This document shows positions 12,501 to 19,468 of a stretch of DNA of 46,611 bases, piece after piece. Below the pieces are notes generated by a model that was not told the origin of the DNA, did no database searches, and saw only the letters and a list, made by a program, of their open reading frames with translations. Numbering within the stretch: the stretch's first letter is position 1; every line of letters begins with the position of its first letter. Source of the stretch: a virus; IMG/VR virus record IMGVR_UViG_3300030107_006213, positions 1-46,611 of that record; one strand, written 5' to 3'. The translations under genes were made by a program, and so were the position numbers.

Positions 12501-14306
12501 AGCAGCAATCCATTCACCATCTGATGAGATATAACCTCCGTTTATAGATAAAGCTAAAGCTCCTCTTGCTCCTGCTAAAGTAGAACCACTAGATGTGTTT
12601 CCTTTTGCATAAAAAGATAACTTATAACTTTGTCCTGATTTTATATTATCTTTAGGTATACTTTGAGTTATTAAATGATTTTTACATTTTTGAGGATAAA
12701 CACTTCCACCAGCTGTTATTGCAACAGGAGTTGTGCCAAATATTCCTCTTTGAACATTAACTATGTTTGAATCAATAGACAAAACTTTCATATATTCTGT
12801 AGCAGCATCAAGCTCAGTATCGGAATCTGCAATAAAAGCTATTATATCTCCTGATGAAAAATAAGTTTCCATACTCCTGTTAAATTGTAATTTATTATCA
12901 TTTGGGTCACTAGTTATACTGGTAGTTAAAGCTTTTGATATTGCAGCGTATTCAGATGTTAATATAATAAAAGGAACTCCAGACTGAAAAGGATAATAAA
13001 AAGCAGAAGCATCAGCAGTTTCCCAGGGCTGTGTTTCATCCCATAAACCTCCACTTACACCGCCTGTTATTGCAATCTTTGTGCTTGTTTGATTTGAATA
13101 AGAATTATTAGTCATAGCTTGATGAAGCCAATCATTAACTTTATAGTTTGAACTTGCTCCTGGAGTAATCGTATTATCTGAAACTACATGAAAAAAAGAG
13201 TAATTTTTAATCATATTACATTCAGTATAAACAGTATCAGAACTTTCTGTTTCTTGCACTGGAGCTGTATCTACAGTGAGAGTAGTATCTCCTCCAGATT
13301 CTACCTTTTTTAATATTTTAAAACTTTTACCATTATTTGAAGAAGCTGCCGAATGATACATTGTAATAGTATCTCCTTCATTAAAACTTAAAGAAGTTAC
13401 ATTGGCAAATGTAATTGTTTTATCTGTAGCATTGTAAGATATTGTCTGACTAGCGCTAGCAGTATTTATTTTTCCATTTTTCTTTATCTCTCCAGACGAA
13501 CACTTTGTCATATATTGACCATGTCCACCAATATTATTACCAGAATAATCACTCCAACCATTAAGTAGACAAGTACCCATCTTAGTTTCAGCTTGACTAC
13601 CACTTGCAACAGCAGTAATTCTATTCATGTAAAATTCATATTCAGTATCAGTAGCTAATGTTGTTGTTTGTGTTCCAAAGCATCTTCTTTTTACATATAT
13701 ATTATTATTAGTACTATCAATACTTAGAACTTTTATTATTTCGAAATTTGCTCTACCTGTAAAAGAAGAGCCTGATGCACAAAAAGATATATAATCATTT
13801 TTTTGTATATTGGCTACTTTAACAAAATCATCTGAACCACTAGACATATCATTACCAGTAGCATGGTATGGAATAACTCCATCATCTTTGCCTAAAGCAG
13901 AAGTAGGTTGAAAAGTTAAAGCTGATACTCTTTCAAAATGAGGTTCTATATCTCTTATTAACAAAGTCTCTATAACACCTTTAGTTCCCATAAACCTAAT
14001 TCTAGATGTAGATTTATCTTGAAAAATACTAATATCATCAAGTCTAACTCTAGGGAAATTAGCTCCAGAACTATCCTCGCTATTTAAATCTAAAGAACCC
14101 CAAGTAACAGCATCATCCATTGTTGTAAAATTATCATTAGATACATATAAAAGTTTGTCTGTTTTTATAGCATCTAATATTCCATTTTCTGAGTTTGGAT
14201 TTATATTTAAAGAAAAAGAAGGAGTATCTGCAGGTATATCTCTTTCAGATATATTAGATACTGTTCCAGAAGTAAAATTCTTTATTTCCTTTAATTGTCT
14301 AGGCAT
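6519..14306 (-). CDS. Giant tail protein with propeller-like C-terminal region, 2595 aa
   Basis: This is the largest gene wholly inside the window. The protein is Ser/Thr/Asp/Asn-rich, with no membrane segments and a polar N-terminus (MPRQLKEIKNFTSGTVSNIS). The last 600 or so residues hold repeated 'gRLYAFDNSNIYRINPENL' and 'YGMFFADLNGAYMHNGQ' type blades with the motif LYRRNG, as in beta-propeller tail-hub or needle-associated proteins of short-tailed phages. The middle contains a D-rich loop (DNDKDGVIDGTG) that may bind calcium. No tape-measure gene exists in the window, so a short tail is likely and this protein probably builds much of it. Function inferred. Confidence 0.75.
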   Translation of the reverse strand: MPRQLKEIKNFTSGTVSNISERDIPADTPSFSLNINPNSENGILDAIKTDKLLYVSNDNFTTMDDAVTWGSLDLNSEDSSGANFPRVRLDDISIFQDKSTSRIRFMGTKGVIETLLIRDIEPHFERVSALTFQPTSALGKDDGVIPYHATGNDMSSGSDDFVKVANIQKNDYISFCASGSSFTGRANFEIIKVLSIDSTNNNIYVKRRCFGTQTTTLATDTEYEFYMNRITAVASGSQAETKMGTCLLNGWSDYSGNNIGGHGQYMTKCSSGEIKKNGKINTASASQTISYNATDKTITFANVTSLSFNEGDTITMYHSAASSNNGKSFKILKKVESGGDTTLTVDTAPVQETESSDTVYTECNMIKNYSFFHVVSDNTITPGASSNYKVNDWLHQAMTNNSYSNQTSTKIAITGGVSGGLWDETQPWETADASAFYYPFQSGVPFIILTSEYAAISKALTTSITSDPNDNKLQFNRSMETYFSSGDIIAFIADSDTELDAATEYMKVLSIDSNIVNVQRGIFGTTPVAITAGGSVYPQKCKNHLITQSIPKDNIKSGQSYKLSFYAKGNTSSGSTLAGARGALALSINGGYISSDGEWIAANNDIKNGIEDTDNKTISQEDRWIGFESLDNAYSDNAGNSNKLDDKWRKFVLKFTIPSNVSITTDLKIELSSRGKEASNVLIDVITLNEDTLIYPYVQDESKVSITGQINNSGSQDLVIYDNIKKSISVITGFSSKGNPNTHTTNSDILSSDLAATTIYSSGNVSMVSRNREVHIGFGGGNTDSPPQWVGYLNHKLFGIDNTNVLYQDEDTVHNYDKISASSFTKICLAGEHEYLSATWDNSASTLDITHTAHSMNAGDNIVIREWGDASHTWEGEGVWVVTSTPDANSVVCKRRTQLDKNPSNNNFLQDDGNRDGNTGKICYRPYYYYACKEGENSIYRITPDSRIKSDLSVDTDYVAGTIERSQPLSIPVQSICTYYAKEASSGTAATNGGRIYALSANSDSVLVVDVQLKYDEWQSSYTTEYGPMTLAFKSFKWSNERTDGDIASGVGIFGGTADETSPTISYAGKLSDIVETKGPNELFIHAATNSNHNEPDHFDTRLWVQSHHGDDESFTSGDRFLFCGLTNETNTDGGDTLFMADRTPPLTSVEGDLPVTFENEFGGEQPEFKGYPGAILHQNRFYSIDYSNVGGERKMEKIQPLNFPWFKGNGNAILDNLEGGLEGSIYSRYNFGYNVGFYMDKEMVVENGAVEYPPILPKIKIAKYGLFPMSDNDKDGVIDGTGIIMPSTTTLPDTVDNRKMGPYGEKHRRITAHCVGIIGGSDVSWIRNHGVCFKDDNQYFQQAAADFSPGGPATFEGGHAQDTPELIQFEKFIAICPDVHFGDMQMESSLTAHASGSAAYDIPDSSVSTDKATKIQLVSGETTANLQAGDPIYIDDANYGATYIVKIIDSDEFVVPVLFNASVHDAVIYPMTLAKQHNDTTFSGQGNCGSIFPEINSQAYHWAFDTENPDNGSVFTDMTYDEDNLALNFPGNYVKTFYTTPTFTGLGRDVSLTDGSSLTDGLYPGFINKLDKLNYRAGVMLRPFDTHENTFEDLIIGNNISVDMPSYCDANYHVKNGSNLHYHVNNTAVNNNFASRLFISSPQEDESSDGQIYSSIYICDLNNVFPDKGSCLGSLNDDDEFTYTSPGIQSQTAQAEAWDVYLTATLPATPYVHVDSNDYPSAHLHPYIILPGTGTGSLNDDLFKSDSKWRNTNAFSGMCITVVDNATNIQQTRQIVWSKTIQAGVSAADSDDIYVFVNYPFGHEPAQGDRIYITSPHVAATAPVRLLGGKVGNTLEESHGIGTLGMTDPIIDKDIYKLQSNFNNSVTIELTSSGTTATGTTGYNHNLSTNDKVYIYNTGHSGTVIVEGYEGVYSITVTGPKTFTYTTTGSGLTSSTALLKTISEINKEEINSISNPLYIQSSNPIIKSTFGGLDTRKAKTATISSVADNSDDITLTASANHLFDVGDSVTFDSGDADQDGNYIIKADNGTTTFDITNTDSTNSSGTAYTNQWELIVAETSGKGRIGELRSGLNNWDRGNTKSNIIRNDLSTAEEGNVYLSALEENVSIEPSGISGSGDYFLKNTKYQYKISLIYDGYQEGPLSNSLWEKELEIDTYPKMNITITLKDHSKRLTHVCLYRRNGVNDLYSLVKEVRTDTGWVLDEGKYSRQIMDNGTLGATYEARTGLSEVLDTIKIKYGISEEVSGYLFVGDCNHNRIKKASNMIFRSKPGMFSIFDYANDFLVLKSKPTALANFNGRLYAFDNSNIYRINPENLSIEDVFEGVGCINQNSVIVTEYGMFFADLNGAYMHNGQAPVKISDKISQAGGTDTDFYSEFECSDNVRDLSWNNLVRGSNNPNVYVTYDSDSNCALFISQTNDNINKGTLSSKDIVSVRKSFCWSYNITKQRWDLWELSEDSTIGKPFIDTNSNVCIPIDNTIYQYRGGSSKRYWTWVSKKITMGEDSIVKVFNKIKLNGVTNNLNLSGSNKESSNRLLVVTSEGAISNSDNTYTAVSNDHSDYKLSGSNKKGRWMQFKLEEMTDTLDSVGIIFRRKSTK

Positions 14307-14376
14307 TTATCTCCCATTCTACTTTTTCAGAAGATGTCCAATAGTCTTCTGGTATTGTTATATTATATATTTCCAT
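14299..14376 (-). CDS. Possible micro-protein, 25 aa
   Basis: A 25-codon ORF (MEIYNITIPEDYWTSSEKVE, then WEINA) bridges the phosphoesterase end and the 2595-residue gene start, overlapping both. Its position is typical of this densely overlapped operon and its composition is protein-like. Its length gives little statistical support and it could be a leader that couples translation of the giant gene. Confidence 0.3.
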   Translation of the reverse strand: MEIYNITIPEDYWTSSEKVEWEINA

Positions 14377-15145
14377 CTAGCAATTTTCCCCATACTGTTG
14401 TTCTACCATCTATTATTTGCACTATATCTACAGTAAATCTTCCTCCGTAATAATAATCTACTATAGCAAAAGCATGTGCCCACTTATGTTGTCTGCCTCC
14501 TAACCATTGATTCTTTTCAGCAGACATATCTTTTAAACATCCAAGTGACCAAGCTGATTTAGGTCCGTCCATAAAGGTAACACTATCTTGTTGCAGGGAA
14601 TGATGATGACCATACATTATATTGGCACCTAACTTCCTAAGATGATTCGCTGCGTGGTATTGACCACCAAAATGGTGCCCATGATAAAAATAGAGCTTTC
14701 CTATTTTAAGGTACTTCCCAGGCGGGTGATATTTGTACCCTCTCTCTTTGAATCTACATACTTTTTCAAAGCGATAGTCTAGATAAGGATGCTCTTCTAC
14801 GAATCTATCTAACCATTCATCATGATTCCCTGCACATATGTGTCTTTCTTTACAATTGACTTTGTCCAAAGATTCATCTATTATGTCAAGTAACTCATTA
14901 ACGCCTTTTATATCTTCATCAACTTTAGGCATTATGTACTCTAAAGGTGGTTTTTTCTTGCGTTTCCACTGCCAGTGGGATACACTACCAAACTCACCTA
15001 AATCTCCCAAATCTACATAGATTTCGGGCTTTACAAGCTCTATTGCTTGTTTTACTACATTTATCGCTGCCTTATCGTGTATAGGCGCGTGTTTATCTGG
15101 AGTGATGATTGCTCTTTTAATCACCCCTTTTTTAGTTTTCTTCAT
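14363..15145 (-). CDS. Calcineurin-like metallophosphoesterase, 260 aa
   Basis: The five metal-binding blocks of the metallophosphatase superfamily are visible: PDKH (D17, H19), GDLG (D48), GNHDE (106-110), HGHH (155-158) and GHHH (179-182). These should build a di-metal phosphodiesterase or phosphatase site. The length fits single-domain phage members. It lies between the zinc-ribbon gene and the giant tail gene, so it is expressed late. Phage relatives are known, but their substrate (nucleic acid ends, nucleotides or other phosphoesters) is generally unclear. There is no signal peptide. Confidence 0.88.
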   Translation of the reverse strand: MKKTKKGVIKRAIITPDKHAPIHDKAAINVVKQAIELVKPEIYVDLGDLGEFGSVSHWQWKRKKKPPLEYIMPKVDEDIKGVNELLDIIDESLDKVNCKERHICAGNHDEWLDRFVEEHPYLDYRFEKVCRFKERGYKYHPPGKYLKIGKLYFYHGHHFGGQYHAANHLRKLGANIMYGHHHSLQQDSVTFMDGPKSAWSLGCLKDMSAEKNQWLGGRQHKWAHAFAIVDYYYGGRFTVDIVQIIDGRTTVWGKLLDGNI

Positions 15146-15159
15146 TTATCAAAAAACTC

Positions 15160-15486
15160 CTAGTTAAATTTACTCCTAGGAATGTAACCCCAATCATTAG
15201 AATTTGTCCAACAATATTTGGCGTTCTGTAATTCAATCTCTGTTTTATCAGCTGTGTATTTCAAAAACATCTCATCACAATCTTCGCATTCCCAGAGAAG
15301 GACTCCATTTTGAGCCCCCATTATTTCAACCCCTACTATTGATTCGCAACCACAGTTAGGACAATGGTTTGGATTCTTTTTGTAGATTTGATTTTGATTA
15401 TTTACTAATTTATTAAGCAAATTACCTTTAACCCTATCTACTAAATCAACTACTAATACCATTCTAGTTGAAAGTTCTTTTATCAT
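15160..15486 (-). CDS. Zinc-ribbon protein, 108 aa
   Basis: Two CxxC knuckles, CPNC at 42-45 and CEDC at 67-70, are separated by about 21 residues and frame a short beta stretch (GVLLWE). This is the layout of a zinc ribbon. The N-terminal 35 residues form a helix (DLVDRVKGNLLNKLVNNQNQ). Zinc ribbons of this kind bind nucleic acid or support protein contacts; the partner cannot be read from the sequence. The gene is in the late block, 14 nt from the phosphoesterase start. Confidence 0.75.
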   Translation of the reverse strand: MIKELSTRMVLVVDLVDRVKGNLLNKLVNNQNQIYKKNPNHCPNCGCESIVGVEIMGAQNGVLLWECEDCDEMFLKYTADKTEIELQNAKYCWTNSNDWGYIPRSKFN

Positions 15487-15487
15487 T

Positions 15488-15640
15488 TTAGCTTAAACGG
15501 TTCTTAACTTGAGCCCAAAGTTTATCATCAAGTTTGTTAGAACTTTTAGATACCAAATAATCTCCTAAAGCAACAACGACAGATTTAATCATCTCTTCGC
15601 TGAAAATACTTTTAAGTACACTGATTATTATTGCTTTCAT
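15488..15640 (-). CDS. Small hypothetical protein, 50 aa
   Basis: A 50-residue ORF (MKAIIISVLKSIFSEEMIKS, then VVVALGDYLVSKSSNKL) with ribosome site AAAGGAG 5 nt before the ATG. It overlaps the previous gene as ATGA. The N-terminal 30 residues are an amphipathic to hydrophobic helix but not a clear membrane span. No family recognised. It belongs to a run of micro-genes between the MscS-like gene and the zinc-ribbon gene, a plausible place for lysis or membrane accessory functions. Confidence 0.6.
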   Translation of the reverse strand: MKAIIISVLKSIFSEEMIKSVVVALGDYLVSKSSNKLDDKLWAQVKNRLS

Positions 15641-15771
15641 TTATTCTCCTTTATTTTCTTATTACAATTTTCACATCTAACAAACTTTCTAGGTGGATGT
15701 GAATTTTCTTCAAGTTTAGCTAGCCTTAATTTAATGTCAACAAGCTCTAATTCAAATTCTTTTTTCCACAT
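15637..15771 (-). CDS. Small coiled-coil/CxxC protein, 44 aa
   Basis: The ATG start gives 44 residues: a Glu/Lys/Leu-rich helix (KKEFELELVDIKLRLAKLEE) and then a CENC half-knuckle (C33, C36) near the C-terminus. A GTG five codons upstream (GTGGGCATAGAAGAT) could extend it. A helix plus a single CxxC suggests a dimer sharing a metal site, which is inference. It ends with an ATGA overlap into the 50-residue gene. Confidence 0.55.
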   Translation of the reverse strand: MWKKEFELELVDIKLRLAKLEENSHPPRKFVRCENCNKKIKENK

Positions 15772-15776
15772 ATCTT

Positions 15777-15896
15777 CTATGCCCACGGCTCATCATCATC
15801 AAAATATATTTCAAATAATTCCCATTTTCCAAGCCACCAGATACCTCCGAAAAAGACTATAGCAAAGCCTAATATGAAGTATCCAAGTGCCGCCAT
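15777..15896 (-). CDS. Small single-span membrane protein, 39 aa
   Basis: The 39-residue product has one clear membrane segment (residues 3-23, ALGYFILGFAIVFFGGIWWL) and an acidic C-terminal tail with DDDE. The start is coupled to the previous stop as TGATG. Size and topology are those of a small holin, antiholin or other membrane effector. No sequence family is recognised, so lysis function is only a positional guess. Confidence 0.6.
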   Translation of the reverse strand: MAALGYFILGFAIVFFGGIWWLGKWELFEIYFDDDEPWA

Positions 15897-16072
15897 CACT
15901 CGCCTTTCATTTTTCCATATATTGTCATTATGCCAATTACAATAGCAATTGATAATGATGTAAATGTTAGTAATGGATTAAATAAGTTGGCGTAACTTAT
16001 AATTGTAGACAAACAAGTCCAGCTAATGCCTATTTCTGGATAGTTTGCTAAAACTCTTAATGTATCTTTCAT
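15896..16072 (-). CDS. Small membrane protein, possible holin, 58 aa
   Basis: The 58-residue product has hydrophobic stretches at about 14-27 and 33-52 (PLLTFTSLSIAIVIGIMTIY) and a short charged tail (GKMKGE). Two spans with a charged C-terminus fit a class II holin topology. The ATG used overlaps the stop of the MscS-like gene (ATGA); an ATG 4 nt upstream leads to only 17 codons. No dedicated lysis cassette exists elsewhere in the window. The lysozyme-like gene is 11 kb away in the same transcript, so holin assignment is tentative. Confidence 0.55.
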   Translation of the reverse strand: MKDTLRVLANYPEIGISWTCLSTIISYANLFNPLLTFTSLSIAIVIGIMTIYGKMKGE

Positions 16073-16449
16073 TCATCCTCGCAATCATCCCATTTGGACA
16101 AATCCAACATAGGTAGTGGTTTTTCTATTATATGACTCTTTAACTGTCCGTTTTGTATAGCTACCTTGTTGCCACCTTTTATATAAGGCTTACCTTTAGC
16201 ACAGCCTACTGAGTAAACAAATAGTATTGTTTTCCATAGACCTACACGCACAACACGAGCAGGTTTTCCATCAAAATGTATAACATCGTCTGTATTTAAA
16301 TCATTACCAAGAAATATCTTTAAACCTTCTACAGCTGATTCTATTGTTGATTTAAATATAAATAAAAAGGAACCTCCTATTATAAGGTAAGCATAATCCC
16401 CTAAAACACTTTTGACATAATCTTCCATTTTAACTGATTGTATCCCCAT
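16069..16449 (-). CDS. MscS-like beta-domain membrane protein, 126 aa
   Basis: A single hydrophobic span (about 19-32, YAYLIIGGSFLFIF) is followed by a segment laid out like the beta domain after the pore helix of small mechanosensitive channels: FLGNDLNTDDVIHFDGKPAR, then VVRVGLWKTILF and NKVAIQNGQLKS. In MscS these correspond to the 'GD.I...G..G.V..I..R.T' and 'V.IPN..L' blocks. It is much shorter than MscS (about 286 residues) and lacks the N-terminal spans and the C-terminal vestibule. Possible roles are membrane gating at lysis or during DNA entry, both inferred. Confidence 0.55.
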   Translation of the reverse strand: MGIQSVKMEDYVKSVLGDYAYLIIGGSFLFIFKSTIESAVEGLKIFLGNDLNTDDVIHFDGKPARVVRVGLWKTILFVYSVGCAKGKPYIKGGNKVAIQNGQLKSHIIEKPLPMLDLSKWDDCEDE

Positions 16450-16458
16450 AATTAAATA

Positions 16459-16872
16459 TTAAAAATCTTGTGGTATAATTCTCCCCGTTGAAACTATTTG
16501 CCCTTTACTAAATTTTTTTGCTCTTTTTATATCTCTTTCATATAATTGGTCAAAGTACTGTGCGCTTTGCAAATCTTTATTTCTAGGGTCTTGATAGCCC
16601 ATTGCTATAACTTTATTAACTATAGTTTTATGATATTTTGATTCTATTTTATGCCATTCGCTACCAATTCCTGTTAAGTCTCCATCACATATCACACTAT
16701 TATATCTAACAGTTAGAGCTTCAGTAACTGCTTTCCATTCATCAGTTATACCATCTACAGTTCTAGAAGTTTTTTCTACAATACCTAATTGCATACCTAC
16801 TTTGTAAATGCCAAATTTCTCAGTAGTAGATGTGTTGTCAACAAACCATGCTCTTTTTATATTTTTAGCCAT
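16459..16872 (-). CDS. Neck/tail-completion-like hypothetical, 137 aa
   Basis: No family is recognised with certainty. The 137-residue product contains 'GIYKVGMQLGIVEK' and 'VRYNSVICDGDLTGIGSEWH', then a charged helical C-terminal half (YFDQLYERDIKRAKKFSKGQ). It follows two adaptor-like genes and is coupled to the preceding gene (TAATG), in the position where head-to-tail completion proteins are encoded. Structural role is inferred from order only. Confidence 0.6.
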   Translation of the reverse strand: MAKNIKRAWFVDNTSTTEKFGIYKVGMQLGIVEKTSRTVDGITDEWKAVTEALTVRYNSVICDGDLTGIGSEWHKIESKYHKTIVNKVIAMGYQDPRNKDLQSAQYFDQLYERDIKRAKKFSKGQIVSTGRIIPQDF

Positions 16873-17522
16873 TATACTGAATCCTTTATATTTAAAACTC
16901 CTTGCAACCTAGGAGCTTTTATTTCACTACCTAAGTCGCCTATCCATACATCTATTATTTTTAATACATCATAAACTTTATATAATGAAACAGAATCTAT
17001 AGAACCTGCAAATACATTGTCTTTTACAAACTGAATAGGAATAGTTCCATTTCCAGCTACTATATGCTCAGTATATCTTCCAGATGAATTTCTAGTCATG
17101 CCACTATGTCCATTTAAAAGAAGAGGATAAATTGTCCCAGCAGTTCTTGTTAGTTTATATTTAAGCATGTAAACTGCTCCTGGAATAAGAGGATATGCAA
17201 TGTTATCAGAACTTTGCACTAAAGTAGAAGCACTTCCAGCTGTAGCAGCGGCTACTCCGCTACTACTATCGTTAACTGTCCAGCCAGTACCTGCTACCCA
17301 TTTAGTAGCATCATTAAAAGAACCATCAGTTATATGGTTTACACCGCTTGGTATAGAATATAATAATTGATTTGCAGTTGTAGTAAATGTAGATTGAACT
17401 TTAACAATTTCTGTATCTTGGCAAAAATCATCTTTAGCTTGATTTAATAACAATAAAGCTTCTGTTTCACTTATATGGGGATGATGTTGTTGTATTAACT
17501 CTATCATTTGTTTAGCTGTCAT
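16872..17522 (-). CDS. Structural/neck protein with jelly-roll insertion, 216 aa
   Basis: The N-terminal 50 residues (MIELIQQHHPHISETEALLL) and the C-terminal 30 look like an adaptor-type helical protein with short strands. The middle (residues 60-180) resembles a carbohydrate-binding-like beta sandwich: GSFNDATKWVAGTGWTVNDS, later AYPLIPGAVYMLKYKLTRT and SIDSVSLYKV. Such 'ND...W..GTGWT' modules occur in virion proteins as decoration. The gene follows the 241-residue adaptor gene with a TAATG overlap. A surface-exposed neck protein is the likely role, inferred from order and composition. Confidence 0.65.
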   Translation of the reverse strand: MTAKQMIELIQQHHPHISETEALLLLNQAKDDFCQDTEIVKVQSTFTTTANQLLYSIPSGVNHITDGSFNDATKWVAGTGWTVNDSSSGVAAATAGSASTLVQSSDNIAYPLIPGAVYMLKYKLTRTAGTIYPLLLNGHSGMTRNSSGRYTEHIVAGNGTIPIQFVKDNVFAGSIDSVSLYKVYDVLKIIDVWIGDLGSEIKAPRLQGVLNIKDSV

Positions 17523-18247
17523 TATTCTCCCTCTGGTTTTTTCTGACCTGTATATCTTTGCATTTCTGAAAGAAAATCTTTTTCTAATAATTGCATTTGA
17601 CTAGTTATCATTTGCATAAGTTCTATGTCTTCTTCATTTTGAACTTGATTGCTTATATAAGCTTTAAGTATATTAACACTACTTTTTAAAGCTATAGCAT
17701 GTATTAAATTTGAAGGAAGATACAAAGTTGTATTTACAGTAGCTTGAGTAATAGAGGTAGAATCAGTCCCATTGGCTATGTAACTAAAATACCAAATTCT
17801 ACCTTTTTCATCGCTAGTAGGTTCAGGTAATATTTTAATAGTAGCAGCTCCTGCATTTTCTGTATCATGATGATATATTGGACTATGTGCTGTTGCTTTA
17901 TATATACTACCACTATCTCCTGCTACAGCAAACCCTCTTCTATCAACACCTAAACATTCCCTTTCTATGCTTTCAGGAGGAGTACTTATCGTACTATTGT
18001 ATTTATACTCAGTATCAAAATCTGCCCTTGTAACTTTTAGTATCTTTCTATCTTCTACAAGCCATTCAGATGCAGATGTAAGGACTCCAGGAGTTTTAGA
18101 ATATTTGACAAGCACTTCAATGGGAAGCATATCTGCTATTTCATTTATAGCAGCATTAATTAAATCACCTTCATAATCAACATCAGTACTATATATAGCT
18201 CCTATTAAGTCTGTAATTCTTTGTCCTAAATTTCCACCTTGTGCCAT
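17522..18247 (-). CDS. Head-tail adaptor-like protein, 241 aa
   Basis: The protein is 241 residues, with an N-terminal helix pair (QRITDLIGAIYSTDVDYEGD, then LINAAINEIADMLPIEVLVK) and a C-terminal helical segment (EDIELMQMITSQMQLLEKDF) around a beta-rich core. This is the general build of short-tailed phage adaptor/neck proteins that ring the portal. Position supports this: it follows the capsid genes and precedes the tail genes. No diagnostic motif is visible, so the family assignment is moderate. Confidence 0.65.
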   Translation of the reverse strand: MAQGGNLGQRITDLIGAIYSTDVDYEGDLINAAINEIADMLPIEVLVKYSKTPGVLTSASEWLVEDRKILKVTRADFDTEYKYNSTISTPPESIERECLGVDRRGFAVAGDSGSIYKATAHSPIYHHDTENAGAATIKILPEPTSDEKGRIWYFSYIANGTDSTSITQATVNTTLYLPSNLIHAIALKSSVNILKAYISNQVQNEEDIELMQMITSQMQLLEKDFLSEMQRYTGQKKPEGE

Positions 18248-18360
18248 TATTTACCTTTTTTCTTATTCTTTAAATTTAACTTTCTTCTAGTATTAGGCTT
18301 TTGTCCATGCCATGGATTGCCTATACTTCCAGAAAATATTGTTGCTAATTTTTTAGCCAT
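18247..18360 (-). CDS. Tiny basic protein, 37 aa
   Basis: A 37-residue, strongly basic product (MAKKLATIFSGSIGNPWHGQ, then KPNTRRKLNLKNKKKGK). Both ends are coupled to neighbours by TAATG overlaps, which supports real translation. Its Lys/Arg-rich tail suggests contact with DNA or RNA, or with an acidic capsid face. No family recognised. Confidence 0.6.
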   Translation of the reverse strand: MAKKLATIFSGSIGNPWHGQKPNTRRKLNLKNKKKGK

Positions 18361-18926
18361 TAATACTCTATATGTAAAACAAGCTGTATAAGCTTTGAAG
18401 TAGCAAAAGTAGGTGTTCCCGAATTAAGAACTCCTGATACATATACGCTTGTACTATCACTAGATGCTTGTAATAAAATAGGCTCTACAGACTCATTCTC
18501 ATCTGATAACGACATACATTTATTTACATAAACATTATCTAAATCTGACGACAAAGCTACGCTTTGAATATGCCTTAATACACCATTTAAATTGTTTGCT
18601 CTAAAATTATCAGCTGAAATACCAGCACTAGCATGCCTTACTCCTAATTCATTAGTATTTTTTTCCATAAAAAATAAGTCCACTCCAAAAGTATCTTTAT
18701 CATTATCTATTAAATAACAATGAGTAAGCTTAGAGCAACCACCAACTTCTTTTACTGCATTTTCAATTTCTGTAAATTCAAATAAAACATCACCATCAGC
18801 ATATGCACTAGCTGCTGTTAATGTAGGAGTTATCCTTATAATTTTGCGCTTACCAGTGGATATAGAACTTCCAGCACTATTAGCTGCAACTGATATACCT
18901 GCATTTGTTATTGTTAAATCACTCAT
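18360..18926 (-). CDS. Hypothetical virion protein, 188 aa
   Basis: The 188-residue product is beta-rich and polar, with no membrane segment. It starts MSDLTITNAGISVAANSAGS and contains 'GVDLFFMEKNTNELGV' and 'PILLQASSDSTSVYVSGVLN'. A ribosome site (AAAGGAGAG) lies 5 nt upstream. It is in the head gene cluster, two genes after the major capsid protein, where decoration or head-completion proteins are encoded. This kind of small beta protein is common in marine phages, but its role is not established. Confidence 0.65.
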   Translation of the reverse strand: MSDLTITNAGISVAANSAGSSISTGKRKIIRITPTLTAASAYADGDVLFEFTEIENAVKEVGGCSKLTHCYLIDNDKDTFGVDLFFMEKNTNELGVRHASAGISADNFRANNLNGVLRHIQSVALSSDLDNVYVNKCMSLSDENESVEPILLQASSDSTSVYVSGVLNSGTPTFATSKLIQLVLHIEY

Positions 18927-18950
18927 TTCTCTCCTTTAAAATTTGTGTAA

Positions 18951-18969
18951 ATGGGGCACAAGGCCCCAT
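18951..18969. other. GC-rich hairpin between head genes
   Basis: ATGGGGC and GCCCCAT form a perfect 7-bp stem around a 5-nt loop in the 64-bp gap between two head genes. There is no clear U-run on the minus-strand side, so it may attenuate or stabilise the transcript rather than terminate it. Confidence 0.5.
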
Positions 18970-18990
18970 CTACGATTGTTAAACTAACCA

Positions 18991-19455
18991 CTATGATGGG
19001 TCAGCACCTACACCACCAATTGATAAATCAGCTTGTGCTCCATCTGCTTGTGAAACAATCACTCTAAAGTGATTTGAACTTTCATCAGCAGCTGAAACTA
19101 AAGCTATTTTAAAAAATGGGTAAGGATATAATGCCAAGTTAACTGTTCCTCCAGTATAACCATTTGCATTACTTCCAGTACCATATGCTGTAGCAACATC
19201 ATCTGCAACCTTAACATATGTACCACCTTCAGTATTACAAGCATATAAATCTACAACAATTGCTCCGCTAGAAGCGTCATCAATTTCTGTAGTTACACTT
19301 ATAGTATTTAAGGATACATGCGTACCTACTTTAATTGCATCAGAATAAGCAGCTCCAGTATCAGCTAAAGCTGTACCATTTGCATCTAAAGTAGTTCCTA
19401 AGTCAAGGTTATACATTCTTTTGACACCACCTACACTATCTTCTGTCCAAGCCAT
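18991..19455 (-). CDS. Small head protein, possible decoration protein, 154 aa
   Basis: The 154-residue product is encoded immediately after the major capsid protein, the usual place for capsid decoration or stabilisation proteins. The sequence is beta-rich and polar (GTHVSLNTISVTTEIDDASS, then YPYPFFKIALVSAADESSNH), typical of a small beta-barrel surface protein. No motif proves the role. The 14-nt spacing from the capsid gene and the hairpin after it suggest a high-abundance transcript segment. Confidence 0.65.
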   Translation of the reverse strand: MAWTEDSVGGVKRMYNLDLGTTLDANGTALADTGAAYSDAIKVGTHVSLNTISVTTEIDDASSGAIVVDLYACNTEGGTYVKVADDVATAYGTGSNANGYTGGTVNLALYPYPFFKIALVSAADESSNHFRVIVSQADGAQADLSIGGVGADPS

Positions 19456-19468
19456 TATCTACCTCCCC

